Below are positions 9,098-18,716 of a stretch of 64,000 bases of DNA, in pieces. Position 1 is the first letter of the stretch; every line of letters begins with the position of its first letter. The notes under the pieces were generated by a model that did no database searches, was not told the origin of the DNA, and worked only from the letters and a program-made list of their open reading frames with translations. Source of the stretch: Empedobacter brevis_A (GTDB lineage: Bacteria; Bacteroidota; Bacteroidia; Flavobacteriales; Weeksellaceae); assembly GCF_965118635.1 (NCBI RefSeq), contig NZ_CBCPHV010000003.1, positions 186,001 to 250,000 of the forward strand. Direction: 5' to 3'. The position numbers were made by a program, and so were the translations under genes.

Positions 9098-9231
9098 AAA
9101 TTATTTACAAATGTTTAAAACCTATTATTCATTTTATATTTCTTAACTTGTTAAATATTTGATGGTTATATCTTTTATTAGATAAAGTGAGTGCGTGATT
9201 GGAAATTATTTTCACCTCATTTTTTACCGAA

Positions 9232-10419
9232 ATGAAATATTTAAAGAAATCTACTTTTTACCTGAATAAATCTCAAAGATTTGGGTTGTACCTCTTATTC
9301 ATTTTGATTTTGTTATTTGAAATTTTTCAACATATTTCTGTTGAAAAAGAAACTTATGAATTAACAGAAGCAGACAAAGCTTTATTGAAGAATTATGAAG
9401 CAACATCAAAGAATTATACATTCAATTCAACTTCGAAAAAGCAATTAAAAGATTCGATAAAACCATTTAATCCGAATGATTTATCTAAAGAAGATTGGAT
9501 GAATTTAGGATTTTCTGAACGTCAAGCTGAAGCTATTCTTAAATATAAAGGAGTAGTTGGAGGAGAATTTGTTTCGAAAATGCAGATTAAAAAATGCTAT
9601 GTAATAGACGAAGAAAAGTATAAAGAGTTAGCTCCATTTGTTTTATTATCAGAAGAATCAGTATCAACGTTTATAGATTATTCACCACAAAAAAAGAAAA
9701 TTGTTTATCATAATTTTAATCCAAATGATTTGCCACAACAAGGTTGGGAAAAACTTGGTTTTTCACCGAAACAGTCAGAATCGATTATGAAATATAAACA
9801 AATTCTAGGAGGAAAGTTTACTTCCAAAGAGCAGTTGAGAAAATGTTTTGTGATAGATGATGCAAAATATGCAGAGATGAAAGCATATATTTTGTTGCCA
9901 GAGAAATCGAAAGAAGATGATAAAAATGAGAAAAAACAAAGAGGAAAAAAAATTCAATATGTAACTTTTAATCCGAATGATTATTCTGAAAGTGATTGGC
10001 AGAAGATTGGTTTTTCGTCAAACCAAGCCAGTTCAATTATGAAGTATAAAAATATTCTAGGAGGACAATTCAGATCTAAGGAGCATTTGAAAAAATGTTA
10101 TATGATTTCGGATGAAAAATATGCGGAAATGGAGCCTTATATTAATTTACCAGAAAATGTAACATATAAGAAAGTAGAGCAACCAAAAGTTGAAGAAAAA
10201 TTAGTTCAAAAAATAGAGATTAATGAGAAGTTTAATCCGAATGATTTATCAAAAGAAGATTGGATAAAACTTGGTTTTACAGAGCAGCAAGCGAATACTA
10301 TTCTTAATTTTAAACGTTCGTTAGGCGGAAAATTTAAAGATGCTAAAACTTTAAAAAAATGCTATGGTATAAGTGAAGAAAAATTTAAAGAGATTGAACC
10401 TTTTTTGGTTTTCGAATAA
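9232..10419 (+). CDS. helix-hairpin-helix repeat protein with one membrane anchor
   Basis: Starting at the ATG at 9232 (not the upstream in-frame TTG at 9199) gives 395 residues: a basic N-terminus, one hydrophobic helix (about residues 17-32), then four copies of a roughly 60-residue module separated by charged linkers. Each module reads FNPND, then a W, a GF motif, an AxxI.KYK helix, GG.F, then KKCY.I and EKY/KF..(L/M)..(F/Y). The GF...GG pattern is that of ComEA-like HhH DNA-binding motifs, and each copy keeps one Cys. Copies begin near 9468, 9715, 9965 and 10229. A DNA-uptake or DNA-binding role at the envelope is plausible but inferred. The gene is probably monocistronic. Confidence 0.8.
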   Translation: MKYLKKSTFYLNKSQRFGLYLLFILILLFEIFQHISVEKETYELTEADKALLKNYEATSKNYTFNSTSKKQLKDSIKPFNPNDLSKEDWMNLGFSERQAEAILKYKGVVGGEFVSKMQIKKCYVIDEEKYKELAPFVLLSEESVSTFIDYSPQKKKIVYHNFNPNDLPQQGWEKLGFSPKQSESIMKYKQILGGKFTSKEQLRKCFVIDDAKYAEMKAYILLPEKSKEDDKNEKKQRGKKIQYVTFNPNDYSESDWQKIGFSSNQASSIMKYKNILGGQFRSKEHLKKCYMISDEKYAEMEPYINLPENVTYKKVEQPKVEEKLVQKIEINEKFNPNDLSKEDWIKLGFTEQQANTILNFKRSLGGKFKDAKTLKKCYGISEEKFKEIEPFLVFE

Positions 10420-10443
10420 TATCGTTTTTAGGTTAGGTTAAAA

Positions 10444-10478
10444 ATAAACGCGTTATAGGATTTCCTAAACGCGTTTAT
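10444..10478. terminator. bidirectional terminator hairpin
   Basis: An 11-bp outer stem (ATAAACGCGTT / AACGCGTTTAT) with an inner TAGGA/TCCTA stem and a TT loop lies midway between two convergent stop codons. There is no long U-tract, so strength is uncertain, but its position and stability support a shared terminator. Confidence 0.7.
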
Positions 10479-10500
10479 TGATTTATATGATTTTATCCGA

Positions 10501-13413
10501 TTAATAATTAAATAAATCTTCTAAAGTCAATTCTTTTACTTGTCCTAATTTCTCTACAGAAGGCCAATCTAAATTTGTTTTATTTCCTATTAAACCAACA
10601 TTATATTTTTGTCCTTTGATATGTTTGTTAAAGAAATCATTCAACTGATCTAATGTTAAAGTAGACGTTTGTGCATAAATATCTTTGTTGATATCATATG
10701 TTAAACCGCGATCTTGCAACGATAACCAATAAAAGAAAATGTTAGATTTTGTGTAACGTTTTGTAGCAATTTGTTTTAAAGCAGCTTGTTTCGAATTCTC
10801 AAATTGATTTTGTGCTTTTGGCATATTATTCATCAATTCGTTCATTGCAGCAACGGCTTGTGGCAATTTATTTGCTTGCGTTCCGATATTTGCTCTTACA
10901 TAGTTGTATAAATCTTTTTTATTTGCATTTGCATAATTTGCACGAGCTGAATAAGCCAAAGATTTTGATTCACGGATTTCTTGGAAAACAATAGAAGATA
11001 ATCCTCCACCAAAATATTCATTAAAAATTCCAGAAGAAGTTAACAGATTTTTATCAAATTTGCTATCTCTTGCTACAAAATTAATCTCTGCTTGTACCAT
11101 ATCGTAAGGCGCAAAATAAACTTTACCATCAGTTATAGGTTGAGGGAAATCTTTTTTCGCAGGATAATCTAATCCTTTTCCGAAATTATGATATTTTTCT
11201 AATGCTTTCTTCGTTGCAGATTCATCATTTCCGTAATAGAAAATTTGATGTTTATAATTCAATACATTTTTAATTAATTGCGTTAATTCTGTCGGATTAA
11301 TTGCATTTAATTCTTTCTCTGAAATAATATCTCTGAAACGATTATTTTCACCGTATTGTGCATAATTATTAAGTGCAATAGCAATTGCATTTTTATTTTT
11401 CTTTGAATTTTCTCTCGATTTCAAGATCTTTTTCACATAATCTTGATATGATTGTTGATCTGCAACAGCATCATTCAATAAATGTTCAAATAATTTGATT
11501 CCTTCTGGTAAATTCTTTTGTAAGCCGGTTAAATAAACAAAACTTCTATCTGATCCAGAGTTTACGTTATAAGAAACACCTAATTTATAAAACTCTTTTT
11601 TCAATGCTTCTGGCGAATATTTAGAAGTTCCCAAATAATTAAGGTAATTGATTGCTAAACCTAATTTTTTGTTGTGATCAGAACCCATATCTAAAATATA
11701 ATACACAGAACTTAAGTCGTTTGTATTATTTTTGATTGAAGTAAATACAGTGTTTTTAAGTTTACTTTCCTTCAATTCTTTTTTGAAATCAACAAAAACT
11801 GGTTGTATATCTTTTGTTTCGATTTTCTGAAAATCTTTGTAGAATTGAGATTCAGCATCTCGATTTAATTGAATTGGTGTAATTCCAGGATTTGAAACAC
11901 GAACTAAATCTTTGTTCTCTCCCTGACGTTTGTAAACAATGACATAGTTATTATTGTAATTTTTCTTCGCAAAATCCATCAATTGTTGTTTTGTGATTTT
12001 AGACAAATCATCGTATTCACTTACAACATCAGACCATGGAGTTTCATTGATATATGCAGTATATAAGCTTGCTGCCAATGCACGAGAATTTTCCCAAGAT
12101 TCTAAACGAGATTTTTTCAAATCATTTACAACTGCATCAATCATCCAATCTTCAAATTTTCCTTGTTTAATGTTTTCAATTTGACCTAAAATTAAATCGC
12201 GAACTTCTTCTAAACTTTGACCTTGTTTTGGTGTTCCAGAAAAAGAATGCATTCCCAAATCACGGAAAAACGAAGCTCCACTTCCAGCTCCTAAAGCTTT
12301 TTGTTGTTGATTAATATTCAAATCGATTAATCCTGCTGTCGAATTAGTTAAGATATAATCAATTAAAGTTACATATTTAGCATCTTCACTATTAGCACCA
12401 TTAAAACGATAAGCAAATTGAACACGTTCTGAAGAAGGACTAAAAACTTCGCTTGTTACAATAGATTCAATCGGATCTTCTTTTGCTACATATTGCTGTG
12501 GAGCAGGTTTTGTAGCATAATTTCCAAAATATTTATCAATCATTGGAACAGCCGTATCGAAATCGAAATCACCAATCAACATTACAGCCATATTACTTGC
12601 GACATAATATTTATCGAAATAATTATGAATTGCAACCATTGATGGATTTTTCAAATGCTCAGAAGTTCCGATTGTTGTTTGTGTTCCGTAATGTGATTTT
12701 GGAAACAATGTTTGCATCATTTTATAAAAAACTAAACGCCCATCGTTATCTTGTGCACGATTAAATTCTTCGTAAACAGCTTCTAATTCTGTATGGAAAA
12801 GACGTAACGTTAATTCACTAAAACGCTCAGATTCTACTTTTAACCATTTTTCTAATTCGTTATTTGGAATATTATTATGGTAAATTGTTTCCTCTAAAGA
12901 TGTATGCGCATTTGTTCCTGTTGCACCCAAAGATGAGATTAATTTATCATATTCGTTTGCAATTGCATATTTAGATGCTTCTTGCGAAACCTCATCAATT
13001 TTTTTATAAATCTCAGCTTTTTTTACAGGATCTTTTTCTGCTTTGTGTTGTTCGTATAAGTCAGAAATTTGTTGGATTAAAGGTTTTTCGACTTCCCAAT
13101 TTTGTGTTCCAATTTTAGAAGTTCCTTTGAAAACCATATGCTCTAAGTAGTGAGCCAAACCTGTATTATCTTCTGGATCGTTGTTAGATCCTGTTTTTAC
13201 AGCAATATGTGTCTGAATTCTTGGTTCATCTTTCAATTGAGCCAAATAGATTTTCAAACCATTTTTTAGTGTATAAATTCTAGTATTTGAAGGATCATTT
13301 TCTACAATCTCGTAGGTATATCCTTTATTATCAGTTTTTTTCACTGTTTTTAATTGTGCGTGAGTAAATACAGAACCAAAAATGATTCCGCAGACTAAAA
13401 TAGATTTCCTCAT
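10501..13413 (-). CDS. M16-family (pitrilysin/insulinase) zinc metallopeptidase
   Basis: The 970-residue secreted protein has a signal peptide (to about FTHAQ). It consists of two M16 repeats, each built of two related domains. The first half carries the inverted zinc motif HxxEH (His88, Glu91, His92, in HYLEHMVFKG) and the downstream acidic helix with ELEAVYEEF supplying the third ligand. The second half lacks the motif, as in pitrilysin, and serves as a shell domain. It should degrade peptides in the periplasm. The gene is monocistronic, ending in the hairpin at 10444-10478. Length fits the two-repeat bacterial form. Confidence 0.92.
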   Translation of the reverse strand: MRKSILVCGIIFGSVFTHAQLKTVKKTDNKGYTYEIVENDPSNTRIYTLKNGLKIYLAQLKDEPRIQTHIAVKTGSNNDPEDNTGLAHYLEHMVFKGTSKIGTQNWEVEKPLIQQISDLYEQHKAEKDPVKKAEIYKKIDEVSQEASKYAIANEYDKLISSLGATGTNAHTSLEETIYHNNIPNNELEKWLKVESERFSELTLRLFHTELEAVYEEFNRAQDNDGRLVFYKMMQTLFPKSHYGTQTTIGTSEHLKNPSMVAIHNYFDKYYVASNMAVMLIGDFDFDTAVPMIDKYFGNYATKPAPQQYVAKEDPIESIVTSEVFSPSSERVQFAYRFNGANSEDAKYVTLIDYILTNSTAGLIDLNINQQQKALGAGSGASFFRDLGMHSFSGTPKQGQSLEEVRDLILGQIENIKQGKFEDWMIDAVVNDLKKSRLESWENSRALAASLYTAYINETPWSDVVSEYDDLSKITKQQLMDFAKKNYNNNYVIVYKRQGENKDLVRVSNPGITPIQLNRDAESQFYKDFQKIETKDIQPVFVDFKKELKESKLKNTVFTSIKNNTNDLSSVYYILDMGSDHNKKLGLAINYLNYLGTSKYSPEALKKEFYKLGVSYNVNSGSDRSFVYLTGLQKNLPEGIKLFEHLLNDAVADQQSYQDYVKKILKSRENSKKNKNAIAIALNNYAQYGENNRFRDIISEKELNAINPTELTQLIKNVLNYKHQIFYYGNDESATKKALEKYHNFGKGLDYPAKKDFPQPITDGKVYFAPYDMVQAEINFVARDSKFDKNLLTSSGIFNEYFGGGLSSIVFQEIRESKSLAYSARANYANANKKDLYNYVRANIGTQANKLPQAVAAMNELMNNMPKAQNQFENSKQAALKQIATKRYTKSNIFFYWLSLQDRGLTYDINKDIYAQTSTLTLDQLNDFFNKHIKGQKYNVGLIGNKTNLDWPSVEKLGQVKELTLEDLFNY

Positions 13414-13615
13414 ATGATAAATTTTATTTTCCTAAAAATAAGGATTTTTTATTATCTATTATTGAAGAAATATAAAATATTGAAAATGATTCACTTTACT
13501 AATTAATTTACTATCAATGTAAAAGTTAAATTAGAATATTTATTTTTCAAGAAATATAAAAGCTGAAACAAGTTCAGCTATATATTTATAATTTATTTTA
13601 AGAATTAAATGTAAA
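13414..13615. other. intergenic region upstream of the M16 gene
   Basis: About 200 bp, strongly AT-rich. Apart from the hairpin at 13561-13579 I see no conserved element and no perfect -7 box for the M16 gene. Confidence 0.3.
13561..13579 (-). terminator. weak terminator hairpin after the FAD-dehydrogenase gene
   Basis: A 7-bp stem (AGCTGAA/TTCAGCT) lies about 37-55 bp beyond the minus-strand stop codon, and on that strand it is followed by TTTAT. The U-tract is short, so it may be weak. Confidence 0.45.
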
Positions 13616-15184
13616 CTATTTTTTGATAAAATTCTTTACAGCAATTGCAACTTTCGCTCCGTCCATTGCTGCAGAAATAATTCCACCAGCATAGCCAGCT
13701 CCTTCAGCACAAGGAAATAAACCAGAAACTTGAACATGTTCTAATGTTTCTTCATTTCTTGGAATACGAACAGGCGAAGAAGTTCTAGATTCTGTTGCAA
13801 CAATATTTGCATTTTCTGTGTAGTAACCATTCATTTTTTTACCAAAAGTTTGAAAACCTAATTTCAAAGATTGATGAACTTCTTTTGGTAAAACATCACT
13901 TAATAAACCAGATGTTAATCCAGGTAAATAGGAGCAGTCGTTCAATGAATTGGATAGTTTTCCTGAAACAAAATCAGTCATTCGCTGGGCTGGTGCTTTT
14001 AATTTCCCTCCACCAACTTGCCAAGCTTTTTGTTCTACCATTTGTTGAAATTTCATTCCAGCCAAAGGTCCAGTAAAACCATATTTAGCAAAATCTTTTT
14101 CGTCAACTGTTACGACCATTCCCGAGTTTGCAAAAAATCCATCACGTTTGGAAGGCGACCAACCATTTACGACTAATTCTCCTTCGTCTGTCGATGCAGG
14201 TGCTATAATTCCACCAGGACACATACAAAAAGAGAAAACGCCACGGCCAGCTTCTTGCGAAACTAATGAATAAGAAGCGGGTGGAAGAAATTCGTTTCGT
14301 TGGCTTCCTACTGGACAATGATACTGAACAGAATCAATAAGCTCTTGGTTATGTTCTACACGAACTCCTAAAGCAAAAGGTTTTGCTTCGATTAAAATTT
14401 TCTTTTGATCTAACATTCTGAAAATATCACGAGCTGAATGCCCTGTTGCTAAAATCAAGGAAGAAGTTTTTATTTTTTTATCATGATTGATTTCTATTCC
14501 TTTGATTTGATTATTCTCGATGATAATATCTGTTAATTTTGTATCAAACCAAACTTCACCGCCACATTCTATAATTGCTTCGCGCATATTTGCGATAATT
14601 CCAGGCAATTTATTTGTTCCGATATGTGGATGCGCTTCTTGTAGAATATGTTCTGTCGCACCGAAGTGTACAAACCATTGCAATGATTTTAATATATTTC
14701 CGCGTTTTGTAGAACGTGTATATAATTTTCCGTCAGAATAAGTTCCAGCTCCACCTTCGCCATAGCAATAGTTAGATTCTGGGTTTACTTTTCCTTCCTT
14801 ATTCATTGCTGCTAAATCACGGCGACGATCACGAACATTTTTTCCTCTTTCAATAATGATTGGTTTTAAACCTTGCTCTATTAATTCTAATGCCGCAAAT
14901 AAACCAGCAGGTCCAGCTCCAGCAATGTAGATTTCTTGTTTGTTTTCTACATTTTGAAGATTTGGATGAAACTCGAAAGCATCATAAAAATCTTCGTTGA
15001 TAAAAACATTTACTTGTAATTGAGAAATAATATTTCGGCTTCGTGCATCTAAAGAGCGACGAATAATTTGATAAGCATTAATATTCTCTAGCTTTGTTTT
15101 AACAGCAGTTGCTAAACGTTGTTTCAAGATTTTCTCGTTTGCAGCTTCTGTAGGAGAAATTCGTATCGTTACATTTTGAGGCAT
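13616..15184 (-). CDS. NAD(P)/FAD-dependent oxidoreductase (COG2509-like)
   Basis: The 522-residue flavoprotein belongs to the uncharacterised FAD-dependent dehydrogenase family COG2509. An N-terminal domain (1-80) precedes a Rossmann FAD-binding motif GAGPAG (Gly89 to Gly94) and ERGK (the ribose-binding acidic end of beta 2). A GEGGAGTYSDGKL motif follows, and the C-terminal half ends in SGLFPCAEGAGYAGGI, a FAD-binding region typical of the family. No signal peptide. Substrate unknown. The gene is single, with a plausible minus-strand -7 box (TAATTTTG) at 15209-15216. The family call is secure; the reaction is not. Confidence 0.88.
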   Translation of the reverse strand: MPQNVTIRISPTEAANEKILKQRLATAVKTKLENINAYQIIRRSLDARSRNIISQLQVNVFINEDFYDAFEFHPNLQNVENKQEIYIAGAGPAGLFAALELIEQGLKPIIIERGKNVRDRRRDLAAMNKEGKVNPESNYCYGEGGAGTYSDGKLYTRSTKRGNILKSLQWFVHFGATEHILQEAHPHIGTNKLPGIIANMREAIIECGGEVWFDTKLTDIIIENNQIKGIEINHDKKIKTSSLILATGHSARDIFRMLDQKKILIEAKPFALGVRVEHNQELIDSVQYHCPVGSQRNEFLPPASYSLVSQEAGRGVFSFCMCPGGIIAPASTDEGELVVNGWSPSKRDGFFANSGMVVTVDEKDFAKYGFTGPLAGMKFQQMVEQKAWQVGGGKLKAPAQRMTDFVSGKLSNSLNDCSYLPGLTSGLLSDVLPKEVHQSLKLGFQTFGKKMNGYYTENANIVATESRTSSPVRIPRNEETLEHVQVSGLFPCAEGAGYAGGIISAAMDGAKVAIAVKNFIKK

Positions 15185-15208
15185 AATTATTGACTAAAAA
15201 ATAAAGTA

Positions 15209-15216
15209 CAAAATTA
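15209..15216 (-). promoter_or_regulatory. -7 box for the FAD-dehydrogenase gene
   Basis: On the minus strand the box reads TAATTTTG, matching TAnnTTTG, and lies about 25 bp upstream of the ATG. No clear -33 element. Confidence 0.4.
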
Positions 15217-15320
15217 GTTGAAAAAGTCTTTAGTTGAATAGCTTTACAATTGTTTTTGTAAAATCTTCAGGAAATAAATAGATTATTTTTCATAACTCGA
15301 TATGTATTAATTGTATAAAA

Positions 15321-15353
15321 AAAATCTACTCGGTTTGTGACCAAGTAGATTTC
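15321..15353 (-). terminator. terminator of the C1 peptidase gene
   Basis: A 12-bp stem with one G-T pair (AAATCTACTCGG against CCAAGTAGATTT, 7-nt loop) lies about 30 bp after the minus-strand stop codon. The A-run at 15317-15324 supplies the U-tract on that strand. Confidence 0.85.
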
Positions 15354-15382
15354 TTAATAAAACAGTTTTATAGGGAATTGTC

Positions 15383-16576
15383 TTAAATTCCTAATTTTTT
15401 CAATGTTTGTTTTTGAACACCGTTTTTATGAACTAAGATGTTTGTTGTTTTGTACTGAACATATGCTTTTGTTACATAAAGATATCCTTCGTAATCATTT
15501 GTTAATCCCCAAGAGTTTTTAACAATGTAATATTCTTTTCCGTTTTGATCTTTTGCAATTCCTACAATGTGCATTCCATGATCATCAGTCGTTTGGTAAT
15601 CATCAAAAGCAGCTTGACGCATATCTTCTGTAATTACTTTTTCTGGTTTAGGACCTTTGAACATATCTGCTTTTTGTTGTGCAGTCATATCAGCAAAATC
15701 AATTTCTGGTACATAAGCTACACCATTTTTCCAGCTAAATCCTTTTTCAGAAACATCTGTTGCCCAAGCTACAGTAAATCCATTTTTCAATGCATAATCG
15801 ATGTTGTCTGTCATTTCTGTCATTGGAATGTTATAGAAAGATTCGTAAGCCCAGTTATCAGGAATAGCTAATACAAATGGTTTGTAATAAGTATGATCTT
15901 TGAAAGAAGTAATAGCAACATAATCATTTGGATTAATTCCTACAACTTGATCTGCAAATGTACGAGGTGTATATTTTTTTCCGTTGTATGTAAATTCTTT
16001 TGGATATTCTCCTAAATAACTATCTAAAACAGCTGTATAAGCTTTTTCCCAGTTAGGTGTTAATTTTCCGTTTGGATTAGAAACCACAGCTTTCAAAACA
16101 CCTTCTTGTATTGCAGCCATTTCACCAAATTGGTTTGTTTTAGTTCCGTAATTTAAACCTGTATACGTTTCAGCAGGAACAGCACCATAATTTTTGATTG
16201 TGTTCAAAACATCAAAAAATCCTCCTCCATCTCCTAAAGTAGTCGCACCATGCATACGCACATATTGCTTACCTTTCTCAATATATGTATTTCTAGCATT
16301 GAAAATAGGAGATAATTGAATAGGTTGTTTTCCCATTCTTAACATTTCTGATTCGAAGAAAGAGTTTCCTGAATAAGACCAACAAGTACCAGATGATCCT
16401 TGGTTTTCTACAGGAGTTTTAGCCAAGTTTACAACATCTGTAAATTTGAATGCTTCCTTACTATTTTCGCTTACATTTTTGTTTAATGAATTAACTAAGT
16501 TGTCTTGTGCAGATACCAATTGCGCTGAAGCTAAAAATAAAGCTGAAGCTAAAATTGGATAAAAAATTTTACGCAT
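15383..16576 (-). CDS. pepC: C1-family aminopeptidase C / bleomycin hydrolase
   Basis: The 397-residue cysteine peptidase carries a signal peptide (to about VSAQ), so it is exported, unlike cytoplasmic PepC of Firmicutes. The catalytic set is visible: oxyanion Gln59 and nucleophile Cys65 in NQGSSGTCWSYS, catalytic His336 in DDHGMHIVG and Asn354 in VKNSWG. The length and the ELLxxG-free C-terminus (KKLGI) suit the bacterial bleomycin-hydrolase group, which trims peptides from the N-terminus. It is flanked by a terminator downstream and a 42-bp tandem repeat upstream, and is monocistronic. The repeat array may affect its transcription, but that is only inferred. Confidence 0.9.
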   Translation of the reverse strand: MRKIFYPILASALFLASAQLVSAQDNLVNSLNKNVSENSKEAFKFTDVVNLAKTPVENQGSSGTCWSYSGNSFFESEMLRMGKQPIQLSPIFNARNTYIEKGKQYVRMHGATTLGDGGGFFDVLNTIKNYGAVPAETYTGLNYGTKTNQFGEMAAIQEGVLKAVVSNPNGKLTPNWEKAYTAVLDSYLGEYPKEFTYNGKKYTPRTFADQVVGINPNDYVAITSFKDHTYYKPFVLAIPDNWAYESFYNIPMTEMTDNIDYALKNGFTVAWATDVSEKGFSWKNGVAYVPEIDFADMTAQQKADMFKGPKPEKVITEDMRQAAFDDYQTTDDHGMHIVGIAKDQNGKEYYIVKNSWGLTNDYEGYLYVTKAYVQYKTTNILVHKNGVQKQTLKKLGI

Positions 16577-16738
16577 TTTAAATTTTTTTGTGTGAGTTTT
16601 ATATTAGTAGCTAATTTCACAAAAAAGTTAATAAAAAACCTTAAAAATTTAAAGTTTTTTTAATAAAACTTCTTAGTATCCATTCCCACAATACATTCGG
16701 TAAACTAAAATATACTTGTTTCTAATAAAAGTTTCTTT

Positions 16739-16906
16739 ACGGACATTACAAATGGATATGATTTAGCTAAAAGTAAGTTTACATTTATTACAAATTGATA
16801 TGATTTACCTAAAAGTAAGTTTACATTTATTAGAAATAGATATGATTTAGCTAAATGTAAGTTTACATTTATTACAAATGGATATGATTTAGATAAATGT
16901 AATAAA
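16739..16906. repeat. 4 x 42-bp tandem repeat array
   Basis: Four adjoining 42-bp units (16739-16780, 16781-16822, 16823-16864, 16865-16906). The core GATATGATTTAGCTAAA is nearly constant, with a few single-base differences between units. The junctions form the inverted repeat TAAATGTAA-GT-TTACATTTA. There are no spacers, so it is a minisatellite, not a CRISPR. It lies in a 403-bp gap between the start of pepC and the end of the barrel gene. The rest of the gap is AT-rich and shows nothing else. Confidence 0.85.
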
Positions 16907-16979
16907 ATTAAAATGAATAAAATTGTCGAGATAGTATTCAGAAATAGTGTAAATAAATACTAACCTTGTCAAAGTTATT

Positions 16980-18608
16980 TTAAAACTGACTCAATATCCC
17001 GAAATGTATTTTAGCTTCTTTAAAATCAAATGACGAGTTGTCTGTTTTTCCTACGGCATAGCTCAAATTGAAAATTCCCATTTTAGTTAAAAAAGAAATT
17101 CCTGTTCCTAAACTTAGTAACGAAGTGTTGATGTTGGCTCGTTTGTTATCTATAAAACCATAATCAGAAAAAAGACCAATATAAAAGGCTTCGCTTGGTA
17201 CAAAACGGTAATCTACATTAATGAAACCATACATGTTCGCTGTAATACTTTCTTCATTAAAACCTCTAAAACTGCCAAAACCACCAATACGGTACAATTC
17301 ATTTTCAGAAAAATCATTGTCTTTCGTGAGTAAGCCTTTAAATTCCGCTCCTGTTTTGAGGTAATGTTTTTTGGCTAATTCGAATAAACGAAACGTTTTT
17401 AGACCAACCTCAATTTGATTTGTTGTTTTGTTTTCGATGTCTTCTGTCCACGAGAAGTTCTTTTCTTTTTTACGAATTGAATTCACTAAAACATTCAACA
17501 TTGATTTTCCTTCCATCAAACGAAAAGGATGTTTTAGGAAATAGTGATAGCTTAAACCAAAACCAATTTTTGAATAATCATCATAACTCGATTTTAGGTA
17601 CGAATCATCTTCCAATAAAAAGTTTGAAGATTGTATTATTCCGCTCACACCAATATTCGAATTGAGATTGAGCTGATAAAATAATCGTTCAGAAAAGTCT
17701 AAATTAACAAAAACAGAATCTTGTTTGAAAAGTTTGAAATTAGTTTCAGAACCAATTGCAGATTTGAATAAGTAAGGAACTTTAACGCCAATATTCAATG
17801 ATGTATTTTTGTTTGCAGTTCCAATCCAATTTAACCGAATTTCTTCTAAGCCATTAAAAACATTATTTAATGAAAGCTGTACATTTCCGTTCAGTTTAAA
17901 ATCTCCGTTATCATCAGTTCCAAATCCTAAAATTCCATCAAAGTAATTTGAACTAATCTTTTTGGGATATAAATACAATATTGTAGAATCTTGTTTGAAT
18001 AAAGTTTGTGGCAGTTTTTCTTCAGCAATATAATTGGTTTGTTGCATTAATGTCGAAATAGAAGCTAATTTCTGTTCATTGTAAATTTCGCCTTTCTTGA
18101 TATTTAAACCATGTCGTAAATATCCTTTCGATAGTTTTTCATAACCGATTAGTTTTACACCATCAATAGTTCGTTGATTTCCTTTTTCTAAAACTAATTC
18201 TATTTTTTGTTCATTTTTTTCGAAACCATTTGGAACAAGTTTTATCTGAGCAAAAGGATAACCTTTTTTTATATTTTCATTGGAAATTTTAGTCAGAATA
18301 GAATCTAGATTATTTGTTGGAAAAAAATTATTCTTATTCTCGAAAAGTTCGTTGTTTTTTATCCAAATCGTTTGATATAATTTTCCTTTATTCAGATAAA
18401 CATTTTCATTTCGTATAGAATCAATCGTTAAAGTATAATAACCTATTTTCTGTAACGAATCTAGCGAAAAATCTAAATTATAGTTTTCAAAATCTTTTAT
18501 ATATGATTTTGTATCATCGTTATAACGAAAAAAATGATATGGTTTTTCTTGCCCAAAAACTAAAATAGTTTGGATGAAAAATATAAATATATAGGCTAAA
18601 AGTCGCAT
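16980..18608 (-). CDS. Omp85/BamA-TamA-like outer-membrane protein
   Basis: The 542-residue product has a signal peptide (to about LVFGQ), POTRA-like segments of mixed alpha/beta character (about residues 60-215), and a C-terminal 16-strand-type barrel. The barrel carries the Omp85 lid-lock-like motif in GGFGSFRGF (the RGF element) and a final aromatic beta-signal (KIHFGILSQF). The protein resembles short BamA/TamA-type proteins, about half the length of TamL encoded at 22993-25596. It probably helps insert or secrete outer-membrane proteins, or is a D15-type surface antigen. Its partners are unknown. It is monocistronic. Confidence 0.8.
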   Translation of the reverse strand: MRLLAYIFIFFIQTILVFGQEKPYHFFRYNDDTKSYIKDFENYNLDFSLDSLQKIGYYTLTIDSIRNENVYLNKGKLYQTIWIKNNELFENKNNFFPTNNLDSILTKISNENIKKGYPFAQIKLVPNGFEKNEQKIELVLEKGNQRTIDGVKLIGYEKLSKGYLRHGLNIKKGEIYNEQKLASISTLMQQTNYIAEEKLPQTLFKQDSTILYLYPKKISSNYFDGILGFGTDDNGDFKLNGNVQLSLNNVFNGLEEIRLNWIGTANKNTSLNIGVKVPYLFKSAIGSETNFKLFKQDSVFVNLDFSERLFYQLNLNSNIGVSGIIQSSNFLLEDDSYLKSSYDDYSKIGFGLSYHYFLKHPFRLMEGKSMLNVLVNSIRKKEKNFSWTEDIENKTTNQIEVGLKTFRLFELAKKHYLKTGAEFKGLLTKDNDFSENELYRIGGFGSFRGFNEESITANMYGFINVDYRFVPSEAFYIGLFSDYGFIDNKRANINTSLLSLGTGISFLTKMGIFNLSYAVGKTDNSSFDFKEAKIHFGILSQF

Positions 18609-18716
18609 TATTCTTTGTAATAACGTATAAAATAGATGTTAAGTATTTGTTTTACTGATATTTATTAGTATCCATATGAAAATTAAAAATTATTTTTGAT
18701 TTCAAATTTAAGCGGA

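Noticed and set aside
15545..15871. 108-codon plus-strand frame
   Set aside because: Antisense shadow of pepC.
16739..16906. 42-bp repeats taken as a CRISPR array
   Set aside because: The units are directly contiguous with no unique spacers, and no cas genes are nearby.
16730..16960. Minus-strand open frame through the 42-bp repeats (14-residue periodic peptide)
   Set aside because: It has no ATG, GTG or TTG start before the repeats, and an open frame in a short stop-poor repeat whose length is a multiple of three is expected by chance.
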